Assembly (NCBI GenBank): GCA_964514105.1
Contig: CAZEPJ010000020.1
Coordinates: 1-61,161 of the forward strand
Length of the DNA stretch: 61,161 nt
Direction: 5' to 3'
Source: CAZEPJ01 sp964514105
Lineage (GTDB): Bacteria > Desulfobacterota > Desulfocorpusculales > Desulfocorpusculum
Part shown: one piece after another, positions 16,956-24,096 of the stretch
Layout: every line of letters begins with the position of its first letter
Numbering within the stretch: position 1 is the stretch's first letter
Program-made: the position numbers and the translations under genes
Notes under the pieces: generated by a model
The model's input: the letters and a program-made list of their open reading frames with translations, nothing else
Told to the model about the DNA's origin: nothing
Database searches by the model: none

Positions 16956-18587
16956 CTAGTCAAGCCGAGAATTGATGTAGATCTGCTGGACGATGGACAG
17001 GACGTTGTTCACGAGCCAGTACAGGACCAGCCCCGACGGGAAGGAGATGAACAGGAAGGTGAAGAAGATGGGCATGAGCATCATGATCTTGGCCTGGGTG
17101 GGATCTCCCATGGTCGGGGTCATCTTCTGCTGGATGACCATGGATGCCCCCATGAGGATGGGCAGCGGCCCGATCCCTTCGATACCGAATAAGCTGAATC
17201 CCTCCGGGAATCTGACCAGATAATCGGGGGCGGCCAGGTCCTGGACCCAGAAGATGAACGGGGCCTGCCTCAGCTCGATGGAGTCCATGAGGACCTTGTA
17301 CAGGGCGAAGAAGACCGGTATCTGCAGGACCATGGGAAGACATCCGCCCACGGGGTTGACCTTGTGGGTCTTGTAAAGCAGCATCATCTCTCGGTTCAAT
17401 TGTTCCCGGTCGTTCTTGAAACGCTCCCGGATCTGCTTGATCCGCGGCTGAATTCGCTGCATCTCCTTCATGGACGCGTAGCTCTTGTGTGTCAGGGGCC
17501 AGAAGAGGAGCTTGATGACGATGGTCACGATGATGATGGCGATGCCGTAGTTGCGCGTGTACCCATTGACGAACTTCATGGCCACCAGAAACGGACGGGC
17601 GATGATGTCGAAGAATCCGAAGTTGATCGCCCTGTCCAGGTCGTGTCCCGCGCCCCTGAGATCGTCCAGGGTCTTGGGCCCCAGGTAAAGCCGGAAGCGG
17701 TATTGACAGTCGCTTTCCCGTTCCGGTGCCTGTCGAACGACCCACTCCAGGGCGCCCCCTGCCTTTTCGAGGGCGGCCCCCTTCTTGCCGCTGGACACGG
17801 GAACAATGCTCGCAAGGAAGTACTTTAGAGCGAATCCAACCCATTGAATTTCTTGTTTTTTATCACTCCACTTGGCGGCATCCTCGATCTCCTCGAATTG
17901 GTTGCCGGCGAAGGCCACGGGCCCCGTGAAGCTGCCCGATCCGGCCGCCTTGTCCGCTGCCGGCTGGGGCCAGAAAAGGCCCACGCGGTCCGCCACCGGA
18001 CGGCCGTTGGCGTCGCACAGACCGATGACAACGTCCACCACATACCGGTCTTCGTGAAAGGTGAGTTCCTTGGTCAACGTCAGCCCCACGGGGAGCGTCA
18101 GCGTCCCACGAAGCGTGGCCTGGCCCTGGCCATCCCGGAGTTGCACCGAGTCCGAGTCGAACTGAAGCGGCCCCGAGTTCAAGACAGGGTCCAGCGCATC
18201 ACCCACGCGGACCTCGAGGGGACGGCCCGCCGCCGGATTCGAAAAGGAGATCAGCTCCGTCAACGGGGCGCCTTGGGAGATGGCCTCGCGATATCCCTTG
18301 AGCTTCCAGCTCGTCAACACGCCGCCCCGCTCGCTGATCTGTGCCTCGTAAAGGGGGGTCTCCACCCGGACCGTGCGGGCCGTTGCCGTGGCCTCCTGGG
18401 CCCGGTACGCACGGAGCTGTCCTTCGTCGATCTTGGGGGTCTCTCTGGGAGCCGGCCTGTCGTCTTCCCGGGCCGCCTTGGTCTCTTCCTTGGGAGGCGG
18501 CGCCTCGGGGGGTGGTGAGAACCACATGGTCCAAAGGGTGATCACGACCACCGAGATCACAAAGGCCAGCAACGCCCGTTTTTCCAT
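16956..18587 (-). CDS. yidC: Membrane protein insertase YidC
   Basis: This 543-residue protein is of the Gram-negative (YidC/Oxa1 with periplasmic domain) type. TM1 lies at residues 7-24, followed by a Pro/Glu/Lys-rich linker and a large periplasmic beta-domain (about 75-325). The conserved insertase core follows with a basic cytoplasmic loop (MKEMQRIQPRIKQIRERFKND), KVNPVGGCLPMVLQIPVFFALYKVL and a final hairpin ending VLYWLVNNVLSIVQQ. It inserts small inner-membrane proteins alone or with SecYEG. The presence of the periplasmic domain indicates a diderm host. Confidence 0.95.
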   Translation of the reverse strand: MEKRALLAFVISVVVITLWTMWFSPPPEAPPPKEETKAAREDDRPAPRETPKIDEGQLRAYRAQEATATARTVRVETPLYEAQISERGGVLTSWKLKGYREAISQGAPLTELISFSNPAAGRPLEVRVGDALDPVLNSGPLQFDSDSVQLRDGQGQATLRGTLTLPVGLTLTKELTFHEDRYVVDVVIGLCDANGRPVADRVGLFWPQPAADKAAGSGSFTGPVAFAGNQFEEIEDAAKWSDKKQEIQWVGFALKYFLASIVPVSSGKKGAALEKAGGALEWVVRQAPERESDCQYRFRLYLGPKTLDDLRGAGHDLDRAINFGFFDIIARPFLVAMKFVNGYTRNYGIAIIIVTIVIKLLFWPLTHKSYASMKEMQRIQPRIKQIRERFKNDREQLNREMMLLYKTHKVNPVGGCLPMVLQIPVFFALYKVLMDSIELRQAPFIFWVQDLAAPDYLVRFPEGFSLFGIEGIGPLPILMGASMVIQQKMTPTMGDPTQAKIMMLMPIFFTFLFISFPSGLVLYWLVNNVLSIVQQIYINSRLD

Positions 18588-18620
18588 CCGGTCACCTCAA
18601 CGTGGGCAACGTGCCCCCAT

Positions 18621-18896
18621 TCATGGGACAGGATCGTAGCCCCCCGGAAACAAGGCATGACAGCGAAGGATCCTCCGGCACCCGAGCCACAGCCCCCGGA
18701 GCACACCATGTCTCCGGAGGCTTTCCAGGACATACTCGGAACAGCTGGGGTAATACCGGCAGGCTGGCGGCAGGAAGGGGGATATGCACCTTTGGTACAC
18801 GAGAATCAGCGCAATGGGGACCCATCGAAGGCTACGAACGGCCGTTGCCAAGCGCAGCCCCCATCCCTGCCCATATGGTCCGGAAGTCCAAATCAA
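18621..18896 (-). CDS. yidD: Membrane-protein insertion efficiency factor YidD
   Basis: The family signature is clear: YQRCISPFLPPACRYYPSCSEY, then GLWLGCRRILRCHALFPGGYDPVP at the very end. This protein of up to 91 residues is amphipathic, associates with the inner membrane and assists YidC. The start is uncertain: a UUG at 18896 with AAGAGG upstream gives 91 residues and overlaps the end of rnpA by 65 bases; a later UUG at 18851 would give 76 residues, nearer the family norm. It lies 33 bases upstream of yidC. Confidence 0.9.
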   Translation of the reverse strand: MIWTSGPYGQGWGLRLATAVRSLRWVPIALILVYQRCISPFLPPACRYYPSCSEYVLESLRRHGVLRGLWLGCRRILRCHALFPGGYDPVP

Positions 18897-19212
18897 GGCT
18901 GGACCTCTTGACCACGACCACCATATCCACAGACGCGGTCCTTCCCCGTGGGTGCCTTCGAAAGGCCTCTCGAATTCGCCGCTTCAAGCGGTTCCGCTCC
19001 ACGGCGCCCCCCAAGCTTCTCTTGACGGCGATGCCCAGTCGGGCGTACCCCAGCCCGTTGTCGCAGACCAGGAACACCAAGTCGCCTCGGCGAACGGCGC
19101 TCCCCCTTGAGAACACTCGATGGAACTCCCTCGGCGCCAGAAGCCGCCGCGCCCGGGGAAACCCCTCCTTGGACGCACACCCGCGCACCGCCGACGGCAC
19201 AGGGACCAGCAC
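18832..19212 (-). CDS. rnpA: Ribonuclease P protein component
   Basis: The 126-residue protein carries the RNase P signature RNRLKRRIREAFR near its middle and the usual FPRARRLLAPREFHRVF opening after about 18 residues. It binds the catalytic P RNA and helps process tRNA 5' leaders. Translation appears to start at a GUG that directly follows the rpmH stop (UGA then GUG), implying coupling. The 3' end overlaps the start of yidD in another frame. The first 17 residues are longer than in most homologues, so a slightly later start is possible. Confidence 0.92.
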   Translation of the reverse strand: MLVPVPSAVRGCASKEGFPRARRLLAPREFHRVFSRGSAVRRGDLVFLVCDNGLGYARLGIAVKRSLGGAVERNRLKRRIREAFRRHPRGRTASVDMVVVVKRSSLDLDFRTIWAGMGAALGNGRS

Positions 19213-19347
19213 TCATACGCTCAGACGGCGTCTTCCCTTGTCCCGCCGTCTCTGCAGGACTGCCCGACCGGCCCGGGTTCTCATGCGAACGCGGAACCCG
19301 TGCGTCCTCTTGCGTCGAAGGTTGTTGGGCTGATAGGTCCGTTTCAT
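19213..19347 (-). CDS. rpmH: 50S ribosomal protein L34
   Basis: This 44-residue, very basic protein starts MKRTYQPNNLRRKRTHGFR and continues with RMRTRAGRAVL and RRRDKGRRRLSV, matching L34 along its whole length. The AUG at 19347 follows GGGGGAAGG, and its stop is immediately followed by the rnpA start. It heads the rpmH-rnpA-yidD-yidC cluster and has its own promoter about 50 bases upstream. Confidence 0.97.
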   Translation of the reverse strand: MKRTYQPNNLRRKRTHGFRVRMRTRAGRAVLQRRRDKGRRRLSV

Positions 19348-19395
19348 GATGCACCTTCCCCCCTGTTCCCCGAGTATCGACGGACAGAATCTAAT

Positions 19396-19424
19396 AATAT
19401 CGCAAAACCAACCTGTTTCGTCAA
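19396..19424 (-). promoter_or_regulatory. Promoter of the rpmH-rnpA-yidD-yidC cluster
   Basis: On the minus strand TTGACG (19419-19424) is separated by 17 bases from GATATT (19396-19401). An alternative -10, TATTAT, lies 2 bases further on. The local AT-rich patch is unusual in this GC-rich window. Transcription would begin about 40 bases before the rpmH AUG. I saw no DnaA boxes nearby. Confidence 0.65.
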
Positions 19425-19678
19425 TTCCAGCGGAGAGAACCGACCCCCCGGCTCATCGCTCCCGCGTGGTGGGCCCTCACCGGTCCGGAATCAACAGTCA
19501 TTTCAATGGATCGGGTTTCATTCCCGGGAGCGACAGAATCCATCTTGGCGCGCCGTCGCCGCTTCCTGACCGTCGGCTCTCCATGGCGGACCGGCACAGG
19601 GGTTGACCGCTTGCGCCCCGCGCGGGGCGCAAGCGGGTCGGGACAACTGAGGGGCGCCCGTCAACACCCGCGAGGGAG
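19425..19678. other. Spacer between the rpmH promoter and the CCG Fe-S gene
   Basis: This gene-free stretch separates two leftward units. Apart from the large palindrome at 19607-19636 I see no coding frame, DnaA box cluster or RNA gene in it. Confidence 0.5.
19607..19636. terminator. Thirty-base perfect palindrome, probable terminator hairpin
   Basis: The arms CCGCTTGCGCCCC and GGGGCGCAAGCGG flank a central GCGC, so all 30 bases are self-complementary. It lies 43 bases beyond the stop codon of the leftward CCG Fe-S gene. No T-run follows on either strand, so it is either a stem-only terminator, a transcript-stabilising hairpin or a protein-binding palindrome. Confidence 0.5.
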
Positions 19679-21136
19679 TCACTGATCCGGGTCGGCTTGG
19701 GCCTTGGCAGGGACCCCATCGAAGATCAGGGCCTTGGCCACGAGGTCGTGAATCCCCACGACCTCCATATCCAGCTTGTGATAGTCCACGAGTTCCCGCA
19801 GCTGCTTCTTGCAGTTGGCGCAAGGGGCTGCAAGGAGCTTGGCTCCCGTCTCTCGCAACTGCTCCACCTTCTTGCGTCCCCCGACCTCCATCCTGAAGTC
19901 GTGGATCTCCTCAAACCCAACTGTGCCCCCCCCGCCGCCGCAGCAGTAGTTCTCGTCACCCGAGGGGTGCATCTCCACGAAATGGGTCACGGCGGACTTC
20001 AGGACGTATCGAAGCTTGTCGGACAATCCCCCCATGCGGCTCTGGTTGCACGGGTCATGCAGGGTGACCAGGTCCTGGTTGCGGCTGGGATCCAGCCGCA
20101 GCTTGCCTTCCCGGATGTATTCCGCCGTGATTTCCGCGACGTTCTTGATCTCGAAGGGCAGCCTGCCGCCGAAGTACTCCGCGAACACCTTCTGGGCCTT
20201 GGTGGCGTGTCCGCATTCCCCGATGACCAGCTTTTTCACCCCCAACTCCTTGACCACGTCGTGAAGCTGCTCGATGATCTCCTTGAGCCAGCGATCGTCG
20301 TAGAACAACCCGTAGTTGATGGAGTCACTGCCGGCCCCCGTGGCGATGGTCCAGTTGGCCCCGGCCGCGTAAAAGGTCATGGCGTTGCCCATGAGGGTGT
20401 CCGCCTCCATGATGTAATCGCTCACCGGCGCCACGAAGAGGAAATCCGCCCCCTTCTGGTTCATGGGAAACTCGATGGGCAGGCCAGTGAGTTCCTGCAT
20501 CTCCTCATTGAGGAACTCGATGGTGTCGATGAACGCCTTCTCGGGAATGGCCGATGTGTTCTTGGTGGGGCCGCGGAGCTGAGACTCCACGCTCAGACGG
20601 AAGTTGTTGGGCACCATGCCCGCGGCGCTCAAGCAGACCCGCCCCGCCCGGGTGATGAGGCTGTTGTCCACGCCCATGGGGCACTCCAGGGCACACCGGC
20701 GGCACATGGTGCACCGGTAAAAGCTCTCGTACATCTCATCGATCATCGCCTCAGTCAGATCCGAGGCGCCAGCCAGCCTTCCAAACAGCTTGCCGGCCAG
20801 GGTGTGCCGCTTCCTGTAGATCTTCCTCAACAAATCGGACCGTTTCGCCGGGAGGTAATTCAGATTGGACTGATCGTCCGCCGTGACATGGCACTGGGCT
20901 GCGCAGTTGTTGCACTTGGCGCATGTGTCCAGATACAGCCTCAAGGGGAGCTTGTAGAGCTCATGTCCCACCAGTTGATCCAGGCACTCCAGAAAGGCCT
21001 CCACGCGCCCGGACCCCGGTCCCGGGACGTGGGCTGCCCGGTAAAGCTGATACTGGTCGATCCGCTTGAGGGGCTCTCTCTTCCTGTCCTCCTGGGCGGG
21101 GCCGGTGGACGATTGCTGTGCAGCCTTGGGTTCCAT
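19679..21136 (-). CDS. CCG-domain Fe-S oxidoreductase (HdrD/DsrK/HmcF-like), second copy
   Basis: This 485-residue protein has two ferredoxin-type cysteine clusters (CAKCNNCAAQC near residue 71 and CTMCRRCALECPMG near residue 140). A C-terminal CCG domain follows: DPCNQS, YCCGGGGG, then APCANC. In HdrB/HdrD and DsrK this domain holds a special [4Fe-4S] centre that reduces disulfides. The AUG at 21136 is preceded by a purine-rich AAGGAGACGATCC. It lies 77 bases downstream of a cytochrome-b-like gene, the standard membrane partner, and closes the second sigma-54 unit. A close paralogue is at 29833-31212. The physiological electron acceptor or donor is unknown. Confidence 0.88.
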   Translation of the reverse strand: MEPKAAQQSSTGPAQEDRKREPLKRIDQYQLYRAAHVPGPGSGRVEAFLECLDQLVGHELYKLPLRLYLDTCAKCNNCAAQCHVTADDQSNLNYLPAKRSDLLRKIYRKRHTLAGKLFGRLAGASDLTEAMIDEMYESFYRCTMCRRCALECPMGVDNSLITRAGRVCLSAAGMVPNNFRLSVESQLRGPTKNTSAIPEKAFIDTIEFLNEEMQELTGLPIEFPMNQKGADFLFVAPVSDYIMEADTLMGNAMTFYAAGANWTIATGAGSDSINYGLFYDDRWLKEIIEQLHDVVKELGVKKLVIGECGHATKAQKVFAEYFGGRLPFEIKNVAEITAEYIREGKLRLDPSRNQDLVTLHDPCNQSRMGGLSDKLRYVLKSAVTHFVEMHPSGDENYCCGGGGGTVGFEEIHDFRMEVGGRKKVEQLRETGAKLLAAPCANCKKQLRELVDYHKLDMEVVGIHDLVAKALIFDGVPAKAQADPDQ

Positions 21137-21213
21137 GGATCGTCTCCTTCTTGCGATGTCGCAACCGCGTCGAGGTCTCTTCTCGTCGATCTGGGGATGG
21201 GCGGCGCCGGCCT

Positions 21214-21888
21214 TCAACCCCGGTGGAGCAGTTCGTACGGATTGCTCCAACGCAGCCGGTGATAGGCGAAGTACTTGCTGGCCGCGTGAAACATCTTGCT
21301 GAAGGGGAGATACGCGACGAAGAACTCCACGAGAAAAAGCCCCCACAGAAACGTCCCATCCCTGGGCGGCGGCACGGGCTTGAATTGAATCAATCCCAGG
21401 AAGTAGGATCGGGCCTGGCTGCCCACTCCTTCCCCTGTCAAATTCAGTATAGCCCACGCCATCAGCACGAAAAGGACGAGGTTGAAGAACTCCACGAAGG
21501 ACGACAACGCGCGCATCTGAGGGACCCAGAGGCGCACGATGATCAGATAGATGCACGAGGCGAGCATGACCACGGCCGAGATGCGCACCAGCCAGGGAAT
21601 GGACGGACCCAACAGGAACAGGATGAACCACACGACAAGGGCCACCAGGGAGACGTGGAACAAATACGATCCCAGCCACGCCACCCGGTTGTGCCGAAAC
21701 AAGGTCTTGAAACTCGCCCACTCCTCCAATATATAGGACGTCTCTCCCACCAATCCCTCGGGCACGGGATACAGCTTCCAGTTCAACTTCCTGGGAGCCC
21801 GCATCCACTCGGCCACGCGGTATAGGCTGCCGCCCAAAAAGACGATGGCCGCCACGTACGGCAGGATCATACCGACCAAGGTTTCCAT
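21214..21888 (-). CDS. Cytochrome-b-like membrane subunit (DsrM/HdrE/NarI-like), second copy
   Basis: This 224-residue protein has about five membrane segments and histidines positioned like the haem ligands of NarI/DsrM-type subunits (FRHNRVAWLGSYLFHVSLV in the second segment; MFHAASKYFAYHRL near the end). It should take electrons from, or give them to, the quinone pool and pass them to the CCG Fe-S partner encoded 77 bases downstream. I chose the AUG at 21888 because GAGGAGGAATGGG precedes it; the open frame upstream is non-coding in character. A paralogous pair lies at 29833-31897. Confidence 0.8.
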   Translation of the reverse strand: METLVGMILPYVAAIVFLGGSLYRVAEWMRAPRKLNWKLYPVPEGLVGETSYILEEWASFKTLFRHNRVAWLGSYLFHVSLVALVVWFILFLLGPSIPWLVRISAVVMLASCIYLIIVRLWVPQMRALSSFVEFFNLVLFVLMAWAILNLTGEGVGSQARSYFLGLIQFKPVPPPRDGTFLWGLFLVEFFVAYLPFSKMFHAASKYFAYHRLRWSNPYELLHRG

Positions 21889-22037
21889 CCCATTCCTCCT
21901 CCCACTGGTATGCGACTCCCCACCCTTGTCAGAGGCCCGCGCGGGGCGCGTCGATTCCCCCGGCCGCAAGAGGCCCCTCGACAGGACGAGCCAATCCCCG
22001 TTGGATCCTCCCCGGGCGGGGAGCGAACTCGGAATTC

Positions 22038-22625
22038 TTATAGAATACCATCCTCGTTCTTCTGTCCACAAGCGCCCGGCCGTGCCCCGCGGCGCCAAGG
22101 CGTGCGCCTCGCGGCCAGGGCCAAGACGTTGGATCGCCCCTTCCGGGGTGGGGCGACCCGGGCTTCCCGCCTACTTGTTCCGCGGCCCGGGCTGAGGAAC
22201 AGGACCGGACACGGAGACCGATCCAGGAGCATGGCCTCCAGCGTCCCTTGAGTGCTCGGCAGCTCCCTTCGCGCCACGGCCAGGGCCACCAGGGCCTGGT
22301 CCACGGCATGCCTCCGGATGAACCGCAGGACCTCAATCCCGGCGATCCCGCTGGCCACATGCCATGAGGCCTCCACCCCGCGGGCCAAGGCCGGATCGTA
22401 TCGTACCCGCATGCTCCGCTCCGCCACTGCCATGAGCTCCGGATTGAGGGCCATGGCCAGTCCGGGTTCAATGATCTCGCCGTGGAACCGATGGACCGAG
22501 TGCAGGACGTGGAGGACGAACAGCCTTACAGCTCCCTGTGCTTGGGCCAGGGATGCCGCCAGGGGAAAGGCCAGATCCGCCTCCGGGCTCAGGTCCGTGT
22601 AATACAGGAGCCTCTCCGACGTCAT
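22038..22625 (-). CDS. Universal stress protein (UspA-like), degenerate nucleotide site
   Basis: This 195-residue protein starts MTSERLLYYTDLSPEADLAFPLAASLAQ and has the Usp alpha/beta fold. The usual ATP-binding G-x2-G-x9-G-[ST] motif is not recognisable at the expected place (VALAVARRELPSTQG), so it may belong to the non-ATP-binding class. A basic tail of about 40 residues follows the domain. The AUG follows GCCGGAGGAGG. It is the first gene of the second sigma-54 unit, ahead of the cytochrome-b/CCG pair, and is a distant paralogue of the Usp at 23480-23959. Confidence 0.75.
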   Translation of the reverse strand: MTSERLLYYTDLSPEADLAFPLAASLAQAQGAVRLFVLHVLHSVHRFHGEIIEPGLAMALNPELMAVAERSMRVRYDPALARGVEASWHVASGIAGIEVLRFIRRHAVDQALVALAVARRELPSTQGTLEAMLLDRSPCPVLFLSPGRGTSRREARVAPPRKGRSNVLALAARRTPWRRGARPGACGQKNEDGIL

Positions 22626-22790
22626 GTACGCCTCCTCCGGCTCCCGCCGCAACACGGCCGCCCGCCCCCCCCAACCCAGGACCATGGGCGCAGGTCGGAG
22701 CCGTCCTGCCGCAACAGGCCCATGTCTCAGAACGCAACGTTCGGGTCCCGCCGGAGTGAATCCCCAGATCCCGTCAAATGGGGCGGATTA

Positions 22791-22808
22791 TAGCAAAACG
22801 GAGGCCGG
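22791..22808 (-). promoter_or_regulatory. Sigma-54 (-24/-12) promoter of the second redox unit
   Basis: On the minus strand the invariant GG (22805-22806) and GC (22793-22794) are exactly 10 bases apart, within CCGGCCTCCGTTTTGCT. The -12 half (TTTTGCT) fits well; the -24 half (CCGGCCTC) only moderately. The start would be near 22781, about 155 bases before the Usp AUG. GTTGC/GCAAC repeats identical in type to those of the first unit lie just upstream. A TATAAT overlaps the -12 region but lacks a -35 element. Confidence 0.55.
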
Positions 22809-22822
22809 GAGGGAATACGGAT

Positions 22823-22841
22823 GTTGCAACGACTGTTGCAC
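22823..22841. promoter_or_regulatory. GTTGC/GCAAC repeat, candidate enhancer-binding-protein site
   Basis: GTTGCAAC (22823-22830) and GTTGCAC (22835-22841) form GCAAC-N4-GTTGC (22826-22839). The same core occurs many times in front of the first sigma-54 unit. It lies only about 17 bases from the -24 element, closer than usual for an upstream activator site. Confidence 0.5.
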
Positions 22842-23022
22842 GGCAGGGGAGGGCCTCAGCGGCAGGGGCAAGGGGCGGGTCATCCTCCGGTGGGCCGGCC
22901 GATGTCCGATCCACATCGGGCCCGTACGGCGCCCCTGGGACCAGAGGCCTGTCCCGGGGGCACCTCTGACAACCGGGTCCTGTTCCCCGGGGGGAGACAC
23001 GATCAGCGGGCAATGGCTCCTG
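22842..23022 (-). terminator. Hairpin-rich end of the first redox unit
   Basis: This gene-free stretch follows the stop of the last response-regulator gene. It holds CCGATGT-N7-ACATCGG (22899-22919) and CAGAGG...CCTCTG (22942-22968). Neither is followed by a T-run, so termination here is inferred from position and from the new promoter just beyond. Confidence 0.35.
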
Positions 23023-23412
23023 TCAGGAGAGGATCCTTTCGATCTCCTGCAGCAGCGCATCGGGCTCGGGGGGCTTTTCGATGTACCCCTCGGGCTCGGG
23101 CAAGGTCTGGCTTCTCGCCGCGTCCAGCATCCTCTGGGAGTGGAGGAACGTCTTTTTGGAGATGGCCGATATGACGACCACCGGAATGGTTCTCAGGGAC
23201 GGGTCCGTCCTCAGCTCCCGGTACAGTTGGATCCCGCCCTCCTTGGGCATCATCACATCCAGGAGGATCAGGTCCGGCTTATCGGCTGCGGCCTTCTTGC
23301 GGCCCTCCTCCCCGTTTTCTGCCACCAGGGACTTGTAGCCGTTGGTCTCGAGCAGCGTCTGGATGAACACCCGCATGTCCATCTCATCCTCGACGATCAG
23401 GACCCTCTTCAT
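23023..23412 (-). CDS. Single-domain response regulator
   Basis: This 129-residue CheY-like receiver has the acidic pair in IVEDE, the phospho-acceptor Asp in LILLDVMMP, and the conserved Lys in YIEKPPEP. The stretch between strands 4 and 5 is about 20 residues longer than in ordinary receivers (after VISAISKK). The same enlargement is seen in the receivers at 27258 and 29335. There is no output domain. The AUG at 23412 follows a purine-rich GGGGGGAACTGG. It closes the first sigma-54 unit and probably relays phosphate from the kinases encoded upstream. Confidence 0.85.
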   Translation of the reverse strand: MKRVLIVEDEMDMRVFIQTLLETNGYKSLVAENGEEGRKKAAADKPDLILLDVMMPKEGGIQLYRELRTDPSLRTIPVVVISAISKKTFLHSQRMLDAARSQTLPEPEGYIEKPPEPDALLQEIERILS

Positions 23413-23479
23413 GTCCAGTTCCCCCCTCTTCCACCGGTTGAAGTCGATGACCTTGTGATCTCCTCGTCTTCTCATCATC

Positions 23480-23959
23480 TCACCCCGGCAGCTTGAAGGC
23501 CGCTTCCGGGTTGCGAATGGCCATGACGTGGCAATGGGCCCGCCTCGCCACGTTCTCCACGGTGCTCCCGAAGGACTGCCGGTCGATCTCCGATCTGCCC
23601 GTTGCTCCCATGACGATGACGTCCACATCTTGCTTCCTGGCGAATCGGATGATCTCCACGAAGGGAATCCCCTCCAGGGCCACGACCTCGTAGCCCTGGA
23701 CCCCGCCGAGGCGCGAGGCGTATTTCTTCTCCAGATCCTCCTTGGCTCGCGCCAGCAGATGGGGGCTCACCGTGCCCGTGGGGCCCCCGGCGGTGTACTC
23801 GTCCACCACGTCCCGCCGGAGATGATACGGCGAATGGACGACGTGCAGGATGAACAGCCGGGCCCCATGGCGCTGGGCGAGATCCACGGCGTTGAAGAAG
23901 GCCATCTCCGCCTCCTCCGAGAAATCCGTGCAGTAGAGAATGGTTCGGTACTGTAGCAT
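23480..23959 (-). CDS. Universal stress protein with ATP-binding motif
   Basis: This 159-residue UspA-family protein has the complete nucleotide motif G-x2-G-x9-G-S in VMGATGRSEIDRQSFGS, so it should bind ATP. The N-terminal ILYCTDFSEEAEMAFFNAVDL is typical. The AUG at 23959 follows AAAGGAGG. It sits between the hybrid kinase and the last response regulator of the first sigma-54 unit. Usp proteins are often co-regulated with anaerobic respiration genes. Its role here is probably stress or redox sensing rather than catalysis. Confidence 0.85.
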   Translation of the reverse strand: MLQYRTILYCTDFSEEAEMAFFNAVDLAQRHGARLFILHVVHSPYHLRRDVVDEYTAGGPTGTVSPHLLARAKEDLEKKYASRLGGVQGYEVVALEGIPFVEIIRFARKQDVDVIVMGATGRSEIDRQSFGSTVENVARRAHCHVMAIRNPEAAFKLPG

Positions 23960-24096
23960 TCGTGCCTCCTTTCCCGGTGAATTGACGCCGCCCCGGGCCT
24001 CGTTTGTCCGGCCGCGGGCGGCCTTCTGTCCGCTTTCATGGGGCCCCCCCAGGCTCCATCGCGCAGGGCGGCACCGTCCGCGGGGGCTCCGACGCC

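Noticed and set aside
22037..22098. N-terminal extension of the second cytochrome-b subunit back to 22098
   Set aside because: The 70 extra residues lack hydrophobic character and overlap the end of the Usp gene; the AUG at 21888 has a strong ribosome-binding site.
22787..22792. TATAAT on the minus strand as a sigma-70 -10 for the second redox unit
   Set aside because: No -35-like hexamer lies 16-18 bases upstream, whereas GG-N10-GC and the repeat motif fit sigma-54. It is kept as an alternative only.
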